The notes beneath the pieces are model-generated. The model did no database searches and was not told the origin of the DNA. It saw only the letters and a program-made list of their open reading frames with translations. DNA of 64,000 nt from Xanthomonas prunicola (GTDB lineage Bacteria > Pseudomonadota > Gammaproteobacteria > Xanthomonadales > Xanthomonadaceae): positions 1-64,000 of the forward strand of contig NZ_PHKV01000002.1 in NCBI RefSeq assembly GCF_002846205.1, given 5' to 3'. The position numbers and the translations under genes are program-made. Shown here piece by piece: positions 1 to 9,911 of this stretch; within the stretch, counting starts at the first letter, position 1, and each line of letters begins with the position of its first letter.

Positions 1-29
1 TTGGTGCGCTCGAATTTAGCTTTTGCCAT
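1..29 (-). CDS. tuf: Elongation factor Tu, N-terminal fragment (runs off the window)
   Basis: Only the first nine codons are inside the window. On the minus strand they read MAKAKFERT, the usual proteobacterial EF-Tu start. EF-Tu is the GTPase that delivers aminoacyl-tRNA to the ribosome. It lies 46 nt downstream of a tRNA-Thr in a Tyr-Gly-Thr-tuf order like the E. coli tufB operon, so it is probably cotranscribed with those tRNAs. The gene is cut by the window edge; the identification rests on the N-terminus and the context. Confidence 0.9.
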
Positions 30-75
30 GGGTGCGTGTCTCGGTAATCGTTTGGAGTTGACGACGATTGAGTAG

Positions 76-151
76 TGGTGCTCACGAAAGGAATCGAACC
101 TTCGACCTCCTCCTTACCAAGGAGGTGCTCTACCGACTGAGCTACGTGAGC
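76..151 (-). tRNA. tRNA-Thr (GGT anticodon)
   Basis: A 76-nt cloverleaf on the minus strand with encoded CCA. The acceptor GCTCACG pairs with CGTGAGC, the T-loop is GGTTCGATTCC and the anticodon loop is CTTGGTAAG. It is the last tRNA before tuf. Confidence 0.96.
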
Positions 152-184
152 GAGTTTTGCATTATGCCATGCATTTACGTTCAA

Positions 185-258
185 TGGAGCGGGAGACGGG
201 AATCGAACCCGCACCATCAGCTTGGAAGGCTGAGGTTCTACCGTTGAACTACTCCCGC
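185..258 (-). tRNA. tRNA-Gly (TCC anticodon)
   Basis: A 74-nt cloverleaf on the minus strand ending in encoded CCA. The acceptor GCGGGAG pairs with CTCCCGC and the anticodon loop is CTTCCAA. It is the second tRNA of the Tyr-Gly-Thr-tuf unit. Confidence 0.96.
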
Positions 259-287
259 GCCGGGAACTGCATGCCACAACGTGAAAC

Positions 288-373
288 TGGTGGAGGGAGG
301 TGGATTCGAACCACCGAAGGCGTAAGCCAGCAGATTTACAGTCTGCCCCCGTTGGCCGCTTGGGTATCCCTCC
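288..373 (-). tRNA. tRNA-Tyr (GTA anticodon)
   Basis: An 86-nt class II tRNA on the minus strand with the long variable arm expected for bacterial tRNA-Tyr and an encoded CCA. The acceptor GGAGGGA pairs with TCCCTCC and the anticodon loop is CTGTAAA. It is the first gene of the tRNA-tuf transcription unit. Confidence 0.96.
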
Positions 374-435
374 AGCTTTTACTACCGGACCGGTGCGCCG
401 CGAGGCGAATTCGGTTCGGGGTGAAGCAGCCCGTT

Positions 436-464
436 ATTTTGTTGTGTGACGCATACAGTGTCAA
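436..464 (-). promoter_or_regulatory. Sigma-70 promoter of the tRNA-Tyr/Gly/Thr-tuf operon
   Basis: On the minus strand a perfect -35 TTGACA (459-464) is followed after 17 nt by CAAAAT (436-441) as -10. The sequence just downstream is GC-rich (AACGGGC), as in stringently controlled stable-RNA promoters. Transcription would begin about 55 nt upstream of tRNA-Tyr. Inferred from sequence only. Confidence 0.65.
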
Positions 465-526
465 CAAAAATTTTGAGCAATCTTCACTATCAACAACGGG
501 CAACTTTGGGGGACACGCGCAGCCGA

Positions 527-1618
527 TCAGACGTTGAAGCGGAAGTGCAGCACATCGCCTTCCTGGACGCGGTATTCCTTGCCTTCCAGGCGCAGACGCC
601 CCGCATCGCGGGCACCGGCTTCACCGCGATACTTGATGAAGTCGTCAAAGCCAATTGTCTCGGCGCGGATGAAGCCCTTTTCGAAATCGGTGTGGATCAC
701 GGCAGCAGCCTGCGGTGCCGTCGAACCGGCCCGAACCGTCCAGGCGCGCACTTCCTTGACGCCCGCGGTGAAGTAAGTCTGCAGGCCCAACAGCGTGTAA
801 GCCGCGCGGATGACGCGATTCAGGCCCGGCTCCTCCAAGCCAAGATCCGCCAAGAAGGTGTCGCGGTCTTCGTCGTCGAGTTGGGACAGCTCTTCTTCGA
901 TGGCGGCCGACACCGGCACCACTTCCGCACCTTCGGTCAACGCATGTGCGCGAACCGCATCCAGGTGCGGATTGTTCTCGAAACCGTCCTCGAGCACGTT
1001 GGCGATGTACAGCACCGGTTTGAGCGTCAGCAGGAACAGATCGCGCACCAGCGCCTTCTCTTCCTCATCCAGCCCGGCCGCACGTCCGGCCTTGCCGTCG
1101 GCCAGCGCGGCCTGCAACTTGGCCAGCACCGGCTTGCGCGCCGCTGCATCCTTGTCCCCGCCCTTGGCGCTGCGTTCTGCACGGTTGAGGGCCTTTTCCA
1201 CGCTATCCAGATCGGCCAGCGCCAGCTCGGTATCGATGGTTTCGATATCGGCGATCGGGTCGACCTTGTTATTGACGTGGATGACGTCGTCGTTCTCGAA
1301 GCAACGCACCACGTGGGTGATCGCATCGACTTCGCGGATGTGCGCAAGGAACTTGTTACCCAGGCCTTCGCCGCTCGCCGCGCCGGCAACCAGACCGGCG
1401 ATATCGACGAACTCGACGGCGGTGGGAATCAGCTTTTGCGGCTTGACGATGTCAGCCAGTTGATTGAGGCGCGGATCTGGCACCGGCACGATGCCCACGT
1501 TCGGCTCGATGGTGCAGAACGGAAAGTTGGCCGCAGCGATGCCAGCCTTGGTCAGCGCATTGAACAGGGTCGACTTGCCGACGTTGGGCAGGCCGACGAT
1601 GCCGCATTTGATACCCAT
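527..1618 (-). CDS. ychF: Redox/ribosome-associated GTPase-ATPase YchF (OLA1 family)
   Basis: Full-length 363-aa YchF/EngD. The P-loop is GLPNVGKS near the N-terminus, directly after MGIKCGIV, and a TGS-like domain lies at the C-terminus, ending [17 protein letters not shown]. The family is an Obg-related P-loop NTPase that prefers ATP, binds ribosomes and is tied to oxidative-stress responses. It is the last gene of the prs-rplY-pth-ychF run on the minus strand. Pth directly upstream is the common proteobacterial arrangement. The ATG at 1618 gives the canonical N-terminus. Confidence 0.97.
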   Translation of the reverse strand: MGIKCGIVGLPNVGKSTLFNALTKAGIAAANFPFCTIEPNVGIVPVPDPRLNQLADIVKPQKLIPTAVEFVDIAGLVAGAASGEGLGNKFLAHIREVDAITHVVRCFENDDVIHVNNKVDPIADIETIDTELALADLDSVEKALNRAERSAKGGDKDAAARKPVLAKLQAALADGKAGRAAGLDEEEKALVRDLFLLTLKPVLYIANVLEDGFENNPHLDAVRAHALTEGAEVVPVSAAIEEELSQLDDEDRDTFLADLGLEEPGLNRVIRAAYTLLGLQTYFTAGVKEVRAWTVRAGSTAPQAAAVIHTDFEKGFIRAETIGFDDFIKYRGEAGARDAGRLRLEGKEYRVQEGDVLHFRFNV

Positions 1619-1630
1619 GAGTCACATCCG

Positions 1631-1694
1631 GATTTGGGATTCGGGATTGGAGATTCGCAGCGCTGCACGGCCACAAATCCCCAATCCCCAATCA
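1631..1694 (-). repeat. Xanthomonas-type GGGATTNGGGATT inverted repeat between pth and ychF
   Basis: Copies of the motif GGGATT/GGGATTGG occur at 1631-1655. The complementary run AATCCCCAATCCCC lies at 1675-1694, separated by about 19 nt, so transcripts could fold into a hairpin. Short repeats of this type recur between Xanthomonas genes. The function is unknown; it may act as an intergenic processing or stability element. Confidence 0.55.
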
Positions 1695-2276
1695 CGCATC
1701 CCGGCTGGTATGCAGCCGTTTCATCGCCTCGCTGAAATTGCCTTCCATCGCCAACGGCAACACGTCGATGGCAGCGTCGATTGCCATGCCGATCGCGGCG
1801 TCATCCTCGCGCCCTGCCCGTCCCAGCACCCACGGCACCACACGGTCCTTGTGACCGGGATGGCCGATGCCAACGCGCAAACGGTGAAATTTGCCATGCC
1901 CGAGCAGGCGGATCGTGTCACGCAGGCCATTCTGACCACCATGTCCGCCGTCGAACTTGAGCCGTGCAGTGCCCGGCGCCAGATCCAGTTCGTCGTGTGC
2001 GACGAGCAGTTGCTCCGGCTCGATCTTCCAGAACCGCAGGGCGGCGGTGATCGACTTGCCGCTGAGATTCATGAAGGTGGCCGGCTTGAGCAGCCAGACC
2101 GGCTGTCCTGCGATATCGACCTTGGCGGTTTCGCCGAACAACTTGCTGTCCAGACCCCAGCGGGCGCCACTGCGCTCGACGAGGGCATCGACGAAACGAA
2201 ACCCGGCGTTGTGCCGGGTTTGCGCGTGTTCCGGACCCGGATTCCCGAGTCCGACGATCAGGCGAAGTGCAGACAT
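1692..2276 (-). CDS. pth: Peptidyl-tRNA hydrolase
   Basis: A 194-aa Pth that hydrolyses peptidyl-tRNA released by ribosomes so the tRNA can be recycled. Family features visible are LIVGLGNPG at the N-terminus, the catalytic histidine in RHNAGF, KPATFMNLSG, and HDELDL followed by GGHGGQNGLRD. The ATG at 2276 (MSALRL) is preferred; an in-frame GTG nine nt upstream (2285) would add three residues. The gene follows rplY with a 50-nt gap and precedes ychF. Confidence 0.96.
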   Translation of the reverse strand: MSALRLIVGLGNPGPEHAQTRHNAGFRFVDALVERSGARWGLDSKLFGETAKVDIAGQPVWLLKPATFMNLSGKSITAALRFWKIEPEQLLVAHDELDLAPGTARLKFDGGHGGQNGLRDTIRLLGHGKFHRLRVGIGHPGHKDRVVPWVLGRAGREDDAAIGMAIDAAIDVLPLAMEGNFSEAMKRLHTSRDA

Positions 2277-2326
2277 GCCAGTCACCGCAGCCGATTCCCC
2301 GCGCAGGCGAGGAATCGGCCGACGGA

Positions 2327-2962
2327 TTACTTGGTCTCTGCGCCTTCGCTGCCTTCTTCACCGGCAGCGTCTTCTTCTTCGACGCGCACGTGCTTGGCGG
2401 CAACCACGGCAACGTCATGTTCCTTACCCAGCTTCAGCTCGGGGATCTCGACGCCAGCCGGCAGCTTGATTTCGGACAAGTGGATCACGTTGCCCACTTC
2501 CAGGGCACCGAGGTCGACTTCGATGAACTCCGGCAGGTCCTTCGGCAGGCAGACCACCTGGACTTCGTTGAGCTCGTGGGTCACGACCACTTCGCTCGAC
2601 TTGCCGGCCGGCGAGCTTGCTTCGTTGATGAAGTGCAGCGGCACAGCAGCGCTCAGCTTCTCGTTGGCGCTGACGCGCTGGAAGTCGATGTGCATGATCA
2701 ACTGCTTGAACGGATGGCGCTGCATGTCACGCAGCAGTACCTGCTGCACGTCGCCATTGAGGTTCAGGTCCAGGATCGACGAGTAGAACCACTCGTTCTG
2801 CTGGGCGAGCCAGATCTGCTCATGGTTGAGCTGGATGCTGACCGGCTCGAGTTCGCCACCGTAGACGATGGCCGGAATGACGCCAGCGTGACGCAGGCGG
2901 CGGCTCGCACCCTTCCCCTCGTCTGCGCGGCGCTCGACCTTGATTTCGTGAGTCTTTGCCAT
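2327..2962 (-). CDS. rplY: 50S ribosomal protein L25/general stress protein Ctc
   Basis: This 211-aa protein is the long L25 form. An N-terminal 5S rRNA-binding L25 domain (about residues 1-95, start MAKTHEIKVERR) is followed by a TL5/CTC C-terminal beta domain, with an acidic-Ala tail EEEDAAGEEGSEGAETK. It binds 5S rRNA in the large subunit. It sits between prs and pth, the order seen in many gammaproteobacteria. Confidence 0.96.
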   Translation of the reverse strand: MAKTHEIKVERRADEGKGASRRLRHAGVIPAIVYGGELEPVSIQLNHEQIWLAQQNEWFYSSILDLNLNGDVQQVLLRDMQRHPFKQLIMHIDFQRVSANEKLSAAVPLHFINEASSPAGKSSEVVVTHELNEVQVVCLPKDLPEFIEVDLGALEVGNVIHLSEIKLPAGVEIPELKLGKEHDVAVVAAKHVRVEEEDAAGEEGSEGAETK

Positions 2963-3072
2963 GTTGTTTCACTACCTAGATTGGAATACCGCCTCGCGGC
3001 GATGAAGCGTCTCACCCGCGACCAGGAGAGACGTAGTACCGGCACCCGGGGATCCGGGCACCGAATGCGGGA

Positions 3073-4032
3073 TCAGTCGACGTAGAGCGAGCTGACCGAT
3101 TCGCCGAAGGCGATGCGGCGGATGGTCTCGGCCAGTAGCTCGGCCACGCTCAGCTGACGAATCTTGGCGCAGGTGCGCGCGGCTTCGTTCAGCGGAATCG
3201 TGTCGGTGACCACCAGCTCGTCGAGCTGCGAATTGTTGATGTTGTCCACGGCCGGGCCGGACAGCACCGGGTGGGTGATGTAGGCCACGACCTTGAGGGC
3301 GCCGCGCTGCTTCAGCGCTGCTGCGGCGGCGCACAAGGTGCCGGCGGTATCGACCAGATCGTCGACCAGCACACAGGTCTTGCCCTGCACGTCGCCGATG
3401 ATGTTCATCACCGTGGCGACGTTGGCGCGCGGACGGCGCTTGTCGATGATGGCCAGGTCGGCATCGTCCAGACGCTTGGCGACGGCGCGCGCACGCACCA
3501 CACCACCCACGTCCGGGGACACCACGATCAGGTTGTCGGTGCCGTAGGCGCGCCAGATATCGGCCAGCAGCAGCGGTGAGGCATAGACGTTGTCGACCGG
3601 CACATCGAAGAAGCCCTGGATCTGGTCGGCATGCAGGTCGACCGTCAACACACGGTCGGCCTCCATCGCGCAAATCATCTTGGCAGCGACCTTGGCGGTG
3701 ATCGGCACGCGCGAGGAGCGCATGCGGCGGTCCTGACGCGAATAACCGAAATACGGGATCACCGCAGTGACGGACTGGGCGCTGGCGCGCTTGAGCGCGT
3801 CGATCAGCACCAGCAGTTCCATCAGATTTTCGGCGCTCGGCGCGCAGGTCGGCTGGATGACGAACACTTCCTGCCGGCGCACGCTCTCTTCGATCTCCAC
3901 CTGCACTTCGCCATCGGAAAAGCGCGTGACCAGCGCCTTGCCCATGCGAACGCCCAGTTCCTTGCAGATGCTCTGGGCAAGCGGCTTGTTGGCATTGCCG
4001 GAGAACACCAGCAGATTACGTTGGTCTTGCAT
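3073..4032 (-). CDS. prs: Ribose-phosphate pyrophosphokinase (PRPP synthase)
   Basis: Makes PRPP from ribose 5-phosphate and ATP for nucleotide, histidine and tryptophan synthesis. The 319-aa length is typical. The start at 4032 gives [18 protein letters not shown]; the reading frame is open farther upstream but through the tRNA-Gln, so the longer version is not credible. Motifs seen are [16 protein letters not shown], the metal/ATP loop FGYSRQDRR, and the PRPP-binding loop [10 protein letters not shown]. It is downstream of ispE and tRNA-Gln. Confidence 0.97.
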   Translation of the reverse strand: MQDQRNLLVFSGNANKPLAQSICKELGVRMGKALVTRFSDGEVQVEIEESVRRQEVFVIQPTCAPSAENLMELLVLIDALKRASAQSVTAVIPYFGYSRQDRRMRSSRVPITAKVAAKMICAMEADRVLTVDLHADQIQGFFDVPVDNVYASPLLLADIWRAYGTDNLIVVSPDVGGVVRARAVAKRLDDADLAIIDKRRPRANVATVMNIIGDVQGKTCVLVDDLVDTAGTLCAAAAALKQRGALKVVAYITHPVLSGPAVDNINNSQLDELVVTDTIPLNEAARTCAKIRQLSVAELLAETIRRIAFGESVSSLYVD

Positions 4033-4196
4033 GAGATCTCTCGGGCTGCGGCGAAGAGCGTGCGGGTCGATGATGGAGCAGGACAAAGCCGAACCAATGC
4101 CGGGCTTTTCGTTCAATCCGCGCAAGGATGCGCGAGGTATTGCAGAGGGATCTGCTGTTAAAACTCTTGCGGGTGGACCTGCTTTTCTCGACAAAC

Positions 4197-4273
4197 TGGC
4201 AGGGGCGGTAGGATTCGAACCTACGAATGCCAGGATCAAAACCTGGTGCCTTGGGCCTCTTGGCGACGCCCCT
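4197..4273 (-). tRNA. tRNA-Gln (TTG anticodon)
   Basis: A 77-nt cloverleaf with encoded CCA on the minus strand. The acceptor AGGGGCG pairs with CGCCCCT, the anticodon loop is TTTTGAT and the T-arm GTAGGTTCGAATCCTAC is intact. It lies 3 nt after the ispE stop and 164 nt before prs, so it is embedded in an operon of protein genes and must be processed out or independently promoted. Confidence 0.96.
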
Positions 4274-4276
4274 GCA

Positions 4277-5164
4277 TCAAAACTTCATCGCGTCCCGTGC
4301 GTCGAGCAATGGTGAGTGCGCTGCACCCTCCACCACCCACGCCCGCAGACTGCCCGGCAACTGCGCCAGGGCCTGCTCTGCAGCAGCGCGCGTGGCGAAT
4401 TCGACGAAACAGCCACTTCCCGACCCGGTCAATCGCGGTGCGCCGACCCTGGAAAGCGCCTGGAACACTGCCTCAACGGCGGGTTCGCGGCGCCGCAGAA
4501 CCGGCTCGAACGCATTGTCGAGCAGAGAACCGGAAGCGAAGTCCGCTATTTTCGCGGGCGCAGCATCCCGCGTCAATTCCTGTGATCGAAATAACACCGG
4601 TGTCGGCACGTGAACGCCCGGATCGACCAGCAGATAAGCCGCTTCCGGGAGGGCAATCGGGGTCAGCTGTTCGCCCACGCCTTCGGCCCAGGCATTGCGG
4701 CCGCGCACGAAGACCGGCACATCCGCACCCAGCTGCAGGCCCAATTCGGCCAGCACCTCCGCCGCCAGACCCAAGCCCCACAAGGCATTGAGCGCCACCA
4801 GCACGGTCGCCGCGTCCGAGGAGCCCCCACCGAAACCGCCGCCAGCGGGAATGCACTTATCGATCCGAATCTCCGCACCCGACCCAGCGCCGGCTGCCGA
4901 TTGCAGCAGGCGCGCGGCGCGGATCACCAGGTCATCGTCTTCGGCCACGCCAGGCAAACTCTCGCCAATGCGCAGGATCCGGCCATCGCTGCGCAGGCGA
5001 AGATGAATGGTATCCCCCCAATCCAGCAGGCGGAACACGGTCTGCAGCAGGTGGTAGCCATCGGCGCGGCGCCCGGTGATCTGCAAAAACAGGTTGAGCT
5101 TGGCTGGCGCAGGCCACGCCGACCAATCATTGCCCGGCGCGTCCATCAGGGGGATACGGTCCAT
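4277..5164 (-). CDS. ispE: 4-diphosphocytidyl-2-C-methyl-D-erythritol kinase
   Basis: A GHMP-family kinase of the MEP isoprenoid pathway that phosphorylates the 2-hydroxyl of CDP-methylerythritol. The motif [20 protein letters not shown] is near the N-terminus and the ATP-binding loop is [17 protein letters not shown]. The 295-aa length is near the family norm. The start at 5164 overlaps lolB by 19 nt; an in-frame ATG at 5146 shares one base with the lolB stop (TGATG) and is an equally good candidate (289 aa). LolB-IspE coupling is conserved in proteobacteria. Confidence 0.96.
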   Translation of the reverse strand: MDRIPLMDAPGNDWSAWPAPAKLNLFLQITGRRADGYHLLQTVFRLLDWGDTIHLRLRSDGRILRIGESLPGVAEDDDLVIRAARLLQSAAGAGSGAEIRIDKCIPAGGGFGGGSSDAATVLVALNALWGLGLAAEVLAELGLQLGADVPVFVRGRNAWAEGVGEQLTPIALPEAAYLLVDPGVHVPTPVLFRSQELTRDAAPAKIADFASGSLLDNAFEPVLRRREPAVEAVFQALSRVGAPRLTGSGSGCFVEFATRAAAEQALAQLPGSLRAWVVEGAAHSPLLDARDAMKF

Positions 5165-5799
5165 TGATCGACCAGCAGACGCACCTTGGCCTCACCGTTA
5201 CGGGCTTCGATCCGCTGCGGCAGCTCGGGCTGGTCGGCGCTGGCGGGCGTCCAGGCCAGAAAGTCGATCGTCCAGCCATCCTGCTGCACGGTACGCGGGC
5301 GCCCGGCGGCATCCAGGTCGACACGTGCCGCCCCAGCGTCGGCGATGCGCAGCGCGCACACCCAGTCCGGCATCTGATTGACCGGAATCGTCCAGCCGGT
5401 TGCTTCCAGCAACACCTGCTCTGCATCGGGGCCGCTACGCGGGCCGCCGTCCAGCCCTTCCAGCCGGCCGGCGCCGCTGGCGGTATCGCCGGTGAGCACC
5501 CAGCTTTGCCGGGTGACCGGTGCGCTGAGTTGTACGCGGTAGCGCGGGCCCTCCTGCTGCCAGTCGATACGGCCGCTACCGCCATTGCGGTCCTTACTGA
5601 TCGCCACCCGACCCTGGAACGACCAGTTGGGATGCGCCTGCAGCCAGGCTTGGCGGGCGGCTTCGGCCTGACGGGCGCTATCGGAGACTTGCTCGACTAC
5701 CGCCGCGCCACTGCCTTGCCCGCGCGGCACACTGACGCACGCCGACAGCCCGACCAGCACCAGCCCGCTCAGGGCCAGCGTCCGGAACGCCGTGCTCAT
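5146..5799 (-). CDS. lolB: Outer-membrane lipoprotein localisation factor LolB
   Basis: The 217-aa precursor has a lipoprotein signal, [18 protein letters not shown] followed by lipobox LSAC (Cys21). LolB accepts lipoproteins from periplasmic LolA and inserts them in the outer membrane. Conserved text includes [11 protein letters not shown] and the glycine-rich [10 protein letters not shown] beta strands. The start overlaps the stop of the upstream TPR gene by four bases (ATGA), and it is followed by ispE, the usual pairing. Confidence 0.94.
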   Translation of the reverse strand: MSTAFRTLALSGLVLVGLSACVSVPRGQGSGAAVVEQVSDSARQAEAARQAWLQAHPNWSFQGRVAISKDRNGGSGRIDWQQEGPRYRVQLSAPVTRQSWVLTGDTASGAGRLEGLDGGPRSGPDAEQVLLEATGWTIPVNQMPDWVCALRIADAGAARVDLDAAGRPRTVQQDGWTIDFLAWTPASADQPELPQRIEARNGEAKVRLLVDQWTVSP

Positions 5800-7484
5800 A
5801 GCCCGAACTTTTCCACAGCGCGTTGCAGCGCACGGTTGTCCGGGTCGAGGCGGCGCGCTTCGTCGAAGTAACGCCGCGCCTCGTCCTGCTTGCCGCTGAC
5901 CCAGAGGACTTCGCCCACATGAGCGGCGATTTCCGGGTCCTTGACCAGCGCCCAGGCGCGGCGCAGCTGCACCAGTGCTTCCTTGGTGCGACCCATGCGG
6001 TACAACACCCAGCCATAGCTATCGACGATGGCTGGGTTGTCCGGGTCGGCGGTGCGGGCCCGGTCGATCAGCGCCAACGCTTCCTTGTAGCGGGTGGTGC
6101 GGTCGGCAAGCGTGTAGCCCAGCGCGTTCAGCGCTGCGACGTTTTCCGGTTCGGCCACCAGGATCTTGCGTAGATCGGCCTCGGCCCGCGGGACATCGTC
6201 GCGCCGCTCCCAGGCCAGCCCGCGGGCATACAGCAGCGCGCTGTCGTCCGGATAGGCCGCCAAGCCACGTTCGAAAGCGTCCAGCTCACCAGGCGCATCG
6301 TCGGCCCGCTGATGCAGCTCGGCTTCGAGCACGTAGGCGTCGCGGCGGGCGTCATCGTCGGCACTGGCGTCGCCCTGCAGGGCACGCGCTTCGGCAAGCG
6401 CTTCGGGTTTGCGGCCCAGTTCGTACAACGCGCTGGCGGCGCGCAGACGCGCCTCGCTCACCTGCGGGCCACCCGGCACGCCGCGATACCACTCCAACGC
6501 CTCGTCGTAACGCTTGAGGAATTCGGCGATCTTGCCCAGCAGCAGACGGCGGTCCGGATCGGGCTTGGTGGCATTGCTTTTCAGCTCGCCGTACAGCGCC
6601 TCTAGCGAGCTGCGGTCTTTTTCCTTGGCCAGCATCGAGGCGCGCAAGCCGTAGGTCTGGGTGTCCTGCGGTCCAGTCGAGAGCACGCGCGCGGCGGCTT
6701 CAGTCTGGCCCATGGCGTCGTAGGCAAAGGCCAGCGCGCCGCGCAGCTCCGAATCCTTGACCGCCTTCGGCTCGATGTTCTTCAGCAGCGCCAGCGCTTC
6801 GTCGTTCTTGCCTTCCTGCTGCAGCTGGGTGGCGTGCAACAAGGCTACGCGCGGCTCTTCGGGGAAGCGGCGCACCACTTCGTCGACGATGCGCTTGGCC
6901 AGCGCCGGGCGCTCCATGCGCAGCGCGAGCCGGCCAAATTCCTGCCAGGCTTCGATCTGATTCGGGATGGCACCGGCCTTGACCAGGTCTTCGAGCACGT
7001 CGGCCGAGGCTTCCGGCTCGCGGCCACCGTTGGCCAGCGCGATCAACGCAAAGCGCCAGCCACGCGGATCAGGCTCCTTGAGCAGGCCCAGCAGATCGCG
7101 GCGGGCGGTGCGCAGATCGTTGCGGCGCAGGGCCAGCGAGGCCTCGGTGCTGCGCATGGACATCGACGACGGCGCGCGGGCGCGCCATAGCGCCAGCGCT
7201 TCGATCGCGCGCGGGTCGTCATTGGCCAGCATGGCGATGCGGGCGGCGCGCTCGGCCAGGCCGGCATCGCCGGCTTCGGCCTTGGCTGCGTCCAGGTAGG
7301 CACGCGCGGCATCGTCCAGCTGTCCGGCCTGCAAGGCGAATTCGCCGGCCAGTACGGGTTCCAGCGAGGTGGCGCCGGCACTGCCGGTCGGCGGAGCGGG
7401 CGGTGCTTTCTTGGGTGCTGCGGTGGCACTGGCGGAGACTGCGACCAGCAAAAGAACACTCAGGATGCGAATCGGTACAGGCAT
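5796..7484 (-). CDS. Exported tetratricopeptide-repeat protein
   Basis: A 562-aa protein with a Sec signal peptide ([22 protein letters not shown]) followed by a Lys/Pro-rich linker and TPR helices over nearly the full length. The best repeats are C-terminal, for example [18 protein letters not shown] and [18 protein letters not shown]. It probably acts in the periplasm or at the outer membrane as a protein-interaction scaffold. The ATG at 7484 is preferred over an upstream TTG. It is translationally coupled to lolB and divergent from hemA with a short shared upstream region. The specific function is unknown. Confidence 0.85.
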   Translation of the reverse strand: MPVPIRILSVLLLVAVSASATAAPKKAPPAPPTGSAGATSLEPVLAGEFALQAGQLDDAARAYLDAAKAEAGDAGLAERAARIAMLANDDPRAIEALALWRARAPSSMSMRSTEASLALRRNDLRTARRDLLGLLKEPDPRGWRFALIALANGGREPEASADVLEDLVKAGAIPNQIEAWQEFGRLALRMERPALAKRIVDEVVRRFPEEPRVALLHATQLQQEGKNDEALALLKNIEPKAVKDSELRGALAFAYDAMGQTEAAARVLSTGPQDTQTYGLRASMLAKEKDRSSLEALYGELKSNATKPDPDRRLLLGKIAEFLKRYDEALEWYRGVPGGPQVSEARLRAASALYELGRKPEALAEARALQGDASADDDARRDAYVLEAELHQRADDAPGELDAFERGLAAYPDDSALLYARGLAWERRDDVPRAEADLRKILVAEPENVAALNALGYTLADRTTRYKEALALIDRARTADPDNPAIVDSYGWVLYRMGRTKEALVQLRRAWALVKDPEIAAHVGEVLWVSGKQDEARRYFDEARRLDPDNRALQRAVEKFGL

Positions 7485-7549
7485 CGGGGGCAACCGGGCC
7501 GTAAAATGGGGCCCTGAATGGCCGCCAGCTTATCGCAAGCAACTGAACA

Positions 7550-8848
7550 ATGACGTTGTGGGTGCTCGGACTGAATCACCAGACCGCACCTGTGGACCTG
7601 CGCGAACGCGCGGCGTTCGCAGGTGACGCGCTGCCGCGCGCGCTCGAATCGTTGCGTGCGCTACCGCAGGTGAGCGAGGCAGCGCTGCTGTCCACCTGCA
7701 ACCGCACCGAGTTGTATGCGATGGCCGACGAGGCGCACAGCCTGGTCAACTGGCTGGAAACGCATGCGCCCGGGCTGAGCGGTTATCTGTACCAGCACCA
7801 GGAGGCCGAGGCGGTGCGCCACCTGTTCCGCGTCGCCACCGGGCTGGACTCGATGGTGCTGGGCGAGCCACAGATCCTGGGTCAGGTGAAGGACGCCTGG
7901 GCGGTGGCGCGCGCACATGGTGCGCTGGGCAGCGGCCTGGACCGGCTATTCCAGCAGACCTTTTCGGTGGCCAAGCGTGCGCGTACCGATACCCGCGTCG
8001 GCGCCAATCCAGTCTCGGTGGCGTCCACCGCGGTGCGGCTGGCGCAGGAATCGTTTGCCCGGCTCAACGAATCCACCGTGCTGCTGATCGGCGCCGGCGA
8101 GACCATCGAACTGGCGGCCAAGCATCTGAGCGAAGGCCGCGTGCGCCGCCTATTGATCGCCAACCGCACCCTCGCCCACGCACAGACGCTGGCCAGCCAG
8201 CACGGCGGTTACGCGCTGCCGCTGACCGATCTGGAACGCCACCTGGCCGAAGCCGACGTGGTGTTTTCGGCCACCGCTGCACGCGAGCCGCTGGTCACCC
8301 GCATGCAGGTGGAACAGGCGTTGCGCACGCGCAAACGCAAACCGATGCTGCTGTTCGACCTGGCAGTGCCACGCGATATCGAGGCCTCGGTGGGCGAGTT
8401 GAGCGATGCCTACCTGTACACGGTGGACGATCTGGAACGCGCGGTCGAAGACAACCGCCGCGGCCGCCGCGAAGCCGCCGACCAGGCCGAGGCCATCATC
8501 GACCTGCAGGTGGCGCGCTATGTCGAAACCTTGCAGGCCACCGCACGGCAGGCACCGCTCAAGCGGCTGCGCGCCTTTGGCGACAGCACCCGCGACGAGC
8601 TACTGGCCAAGGCACGTCAGCAATTGCACAACGGCAAACCAGCCGACGAAGTGCTGGAGCAGTTGGCGCACGCGCTGACCAACCGCTTGCTGCATCCGCC
8701 CACTGCCGCACTGCGCGATGCAGCGCGCAACAACGACCTGGATTTGACCACTGCGGCCGACCGGCTGTTTCCGGAAAAACCGGGTTATCAACATCCCCCT
8801 ATAGCTACCCCGATCGTGAGGACCGATGACGCCGACCCTGCGCCGTAA
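7550..8848 (+). CDS. hemA: Glutamyl-tRNA reductase
   Basis: The first committed enzyme of C5-pathway tetrapyrrole synthesis; it reduces Glu-tRNA(Glu) to glutamate-1-semialdehyde with NADPH. The 432-aa protein shows the N-terminal catalytic domain with Cys50 in [10 protein letters not shown], the NADPH Rossmann loop [16 protein letters not shown], and a C-terminal dimerisation domain. Its 3' end overlaps prfA by 23 nt. HemA-PrfA is the E. coli arrangement, but prmC is not next to it here (it is at 47 kb). Confidence 0.97.
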   Translation: MTLWVLGLNHQTAPVDLRERAAFAGDALPRALESLRALPQVSEAALLSTCNRTELYAMADEAHSLVNWLETHAPGLSGYLYQHQEAEAVRHLFRVATGLDSMVLGEPQILGQVKDAWAVARAHGALGSGLDRLFQQTFSVAKRARTDTRVGANPVSVASTAVRLAQESFARLNESTVLLIGAGETIELAAKHLSEGRVRRLLIANRTLAHAQTLASQHGGYALPLTDLERHLAEADVVFSATAAREPLVTRMQVEQALRTRKRKPMLLFDLAVPRDIEASVGELSDAYLYTVDDLERAVEDNRRGRREAADQAEAIIDLQVARYVETLQATARQAPLKRLRAFGDSTRDELLAKARQQLHNGKPADEVLEQLAHALTNRLLHPPTAALRDAARNNDLDLTTAADRLFPEKPGYQHPPIATPIVRTDDADPAP

Positions 8849-9911
8849 GCTCGAAGCGCTGGCCGAGCGCCGCGAAGAACTGCAGCACCTGCTCTCCGAC
8901 CCGGACGTGGTCAATAACAACGACAAGTTCCGCACGTTCTCGCGCGAACTGTCGCAACTGGAGCCGGTCGCGGTGGCGCTGGAAGACGAGGCGCGTGCCA
9001 AGGCCGACCTGGCCGCAGCCGAAGCCATGCGTAGCGATCCGGAAATGCGCGAGCTGGCCGAAGAGGAAATCGCCGCCGCACAGGCGCGCCTGGAAGACCT
9101 CGACGCGCAGCTGGCATTGCTGCTGGTACCGCGCGACCCACGCGACGACGGCAACCTGTTTCTGGAAGTGCGCGCTGGCACCGGCGGCGACGAAGCGGCG
9201 ATCTTTGCCGGCGATCTGTTCCGCATGTACGCGCGCTACGCCGAACGCCAGGGATGGAAGGTGGAAATCGAATCCGACAGCCCCGGCGAACACGGCGGTT
9301 ACAAGGAAGTGGTGGCGCGCGTGGTCGGGCGCGGCGCGTATTCGCGCCTGAAATTCGAATCCGGCACCCACCGCGTGCAACGCGTGCCGGCGACCGAATC
9401 GCAGGGCCGTATCCACACCTCGGCCGCGACGGTGGCCATCATTCCCGAAGCCGATGACGTGGAAGAGATCGTGATCAATCCGGCCGATCTGAAGGTCGAT
9501 ACGTTTCGCTCGTCCGGTGCAGGCGGCCAGCACGTCAACAAGACCGAATCGGCGATCCGCATCACTCACGTGCCCAGCGGCGTGGTGGTGGAATGCCAGA
9601 CCGAGCGCAGCCAGCACGCCAATCGCGACAAGGCGATGAAGCGGCTGAAAGCGCAGTTGGTGGAAGCCGAACGTAGCAAGGCCGCAGCGGCCGAAGCGCA
9701 GACGCGCAAGTTGCAGGTGGGCAGTGGCGATCGCAGCCAGCGCATCCGCACCTACAGCTTTCCGCAGGGCCGCATCACCGATCATCGCGTCGAAGGGCTG
9801 ACCTTGTACGACCTGCCCAACATCATCGAAGGCGATCTGGATGCATTGATCGCGCGGCTGCTACACGAGCATCAAGCCGACGAACTGGCACGGTTGAGCG
9901 ACAGCCCATGA
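8826..9911 (+). CDS. prfA: Peptide chain release factor 1
   Basis: A 361-aa RF1 that recognises UAA and UAG. The RF1-type anticodon tripeptide PAT is at residues 188-190 and the catalytic GGQ at 233-235 ([10 protein letters not shown]). The Gln there is the target of PrmC methylation. The start lies inside hemA, and the stop overlaps the following GT41 gene by ATGA, so all three are probably translated from one message. Confidence 0.97.
   Translation: MTPTLRRKLEALAERREELQHLLSDPDVVNNNDKFRTFSRELSQLEPVAVALEDEARAKADLAAAEAMRSDPEMRELAEEEIAAAQARLEDLDAQLALLLVPRDPRDDGNLFLEVRAGTGGDEAAIFAGDLFRMYARYAERQGWKVEIESDSPGEHGGYKEVVARVVGRGAYSRLKFESGTHRVQRVPATESQGRIHTSAATVAIIPEADDVEEIVINPADLKVDTFRSSGAGGQHVNKTESAIRITHVPSGVVVECQTERSQHANRDKAMKRLKAQLVEAERSKAAAAEAQTRKLQVGSGDRSQRIRTYSFPQGRITDHRVEGLTLYDLPNIIEGDLDALIARLLHEHQADELARLSDSP

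Noticed and set aside
446..1735. A 429-codon plus-strand open frame across ychF
   Set aside because: It is antisense to ychF and has no recognisable domain; such long shadow frames are expected at this GC content.
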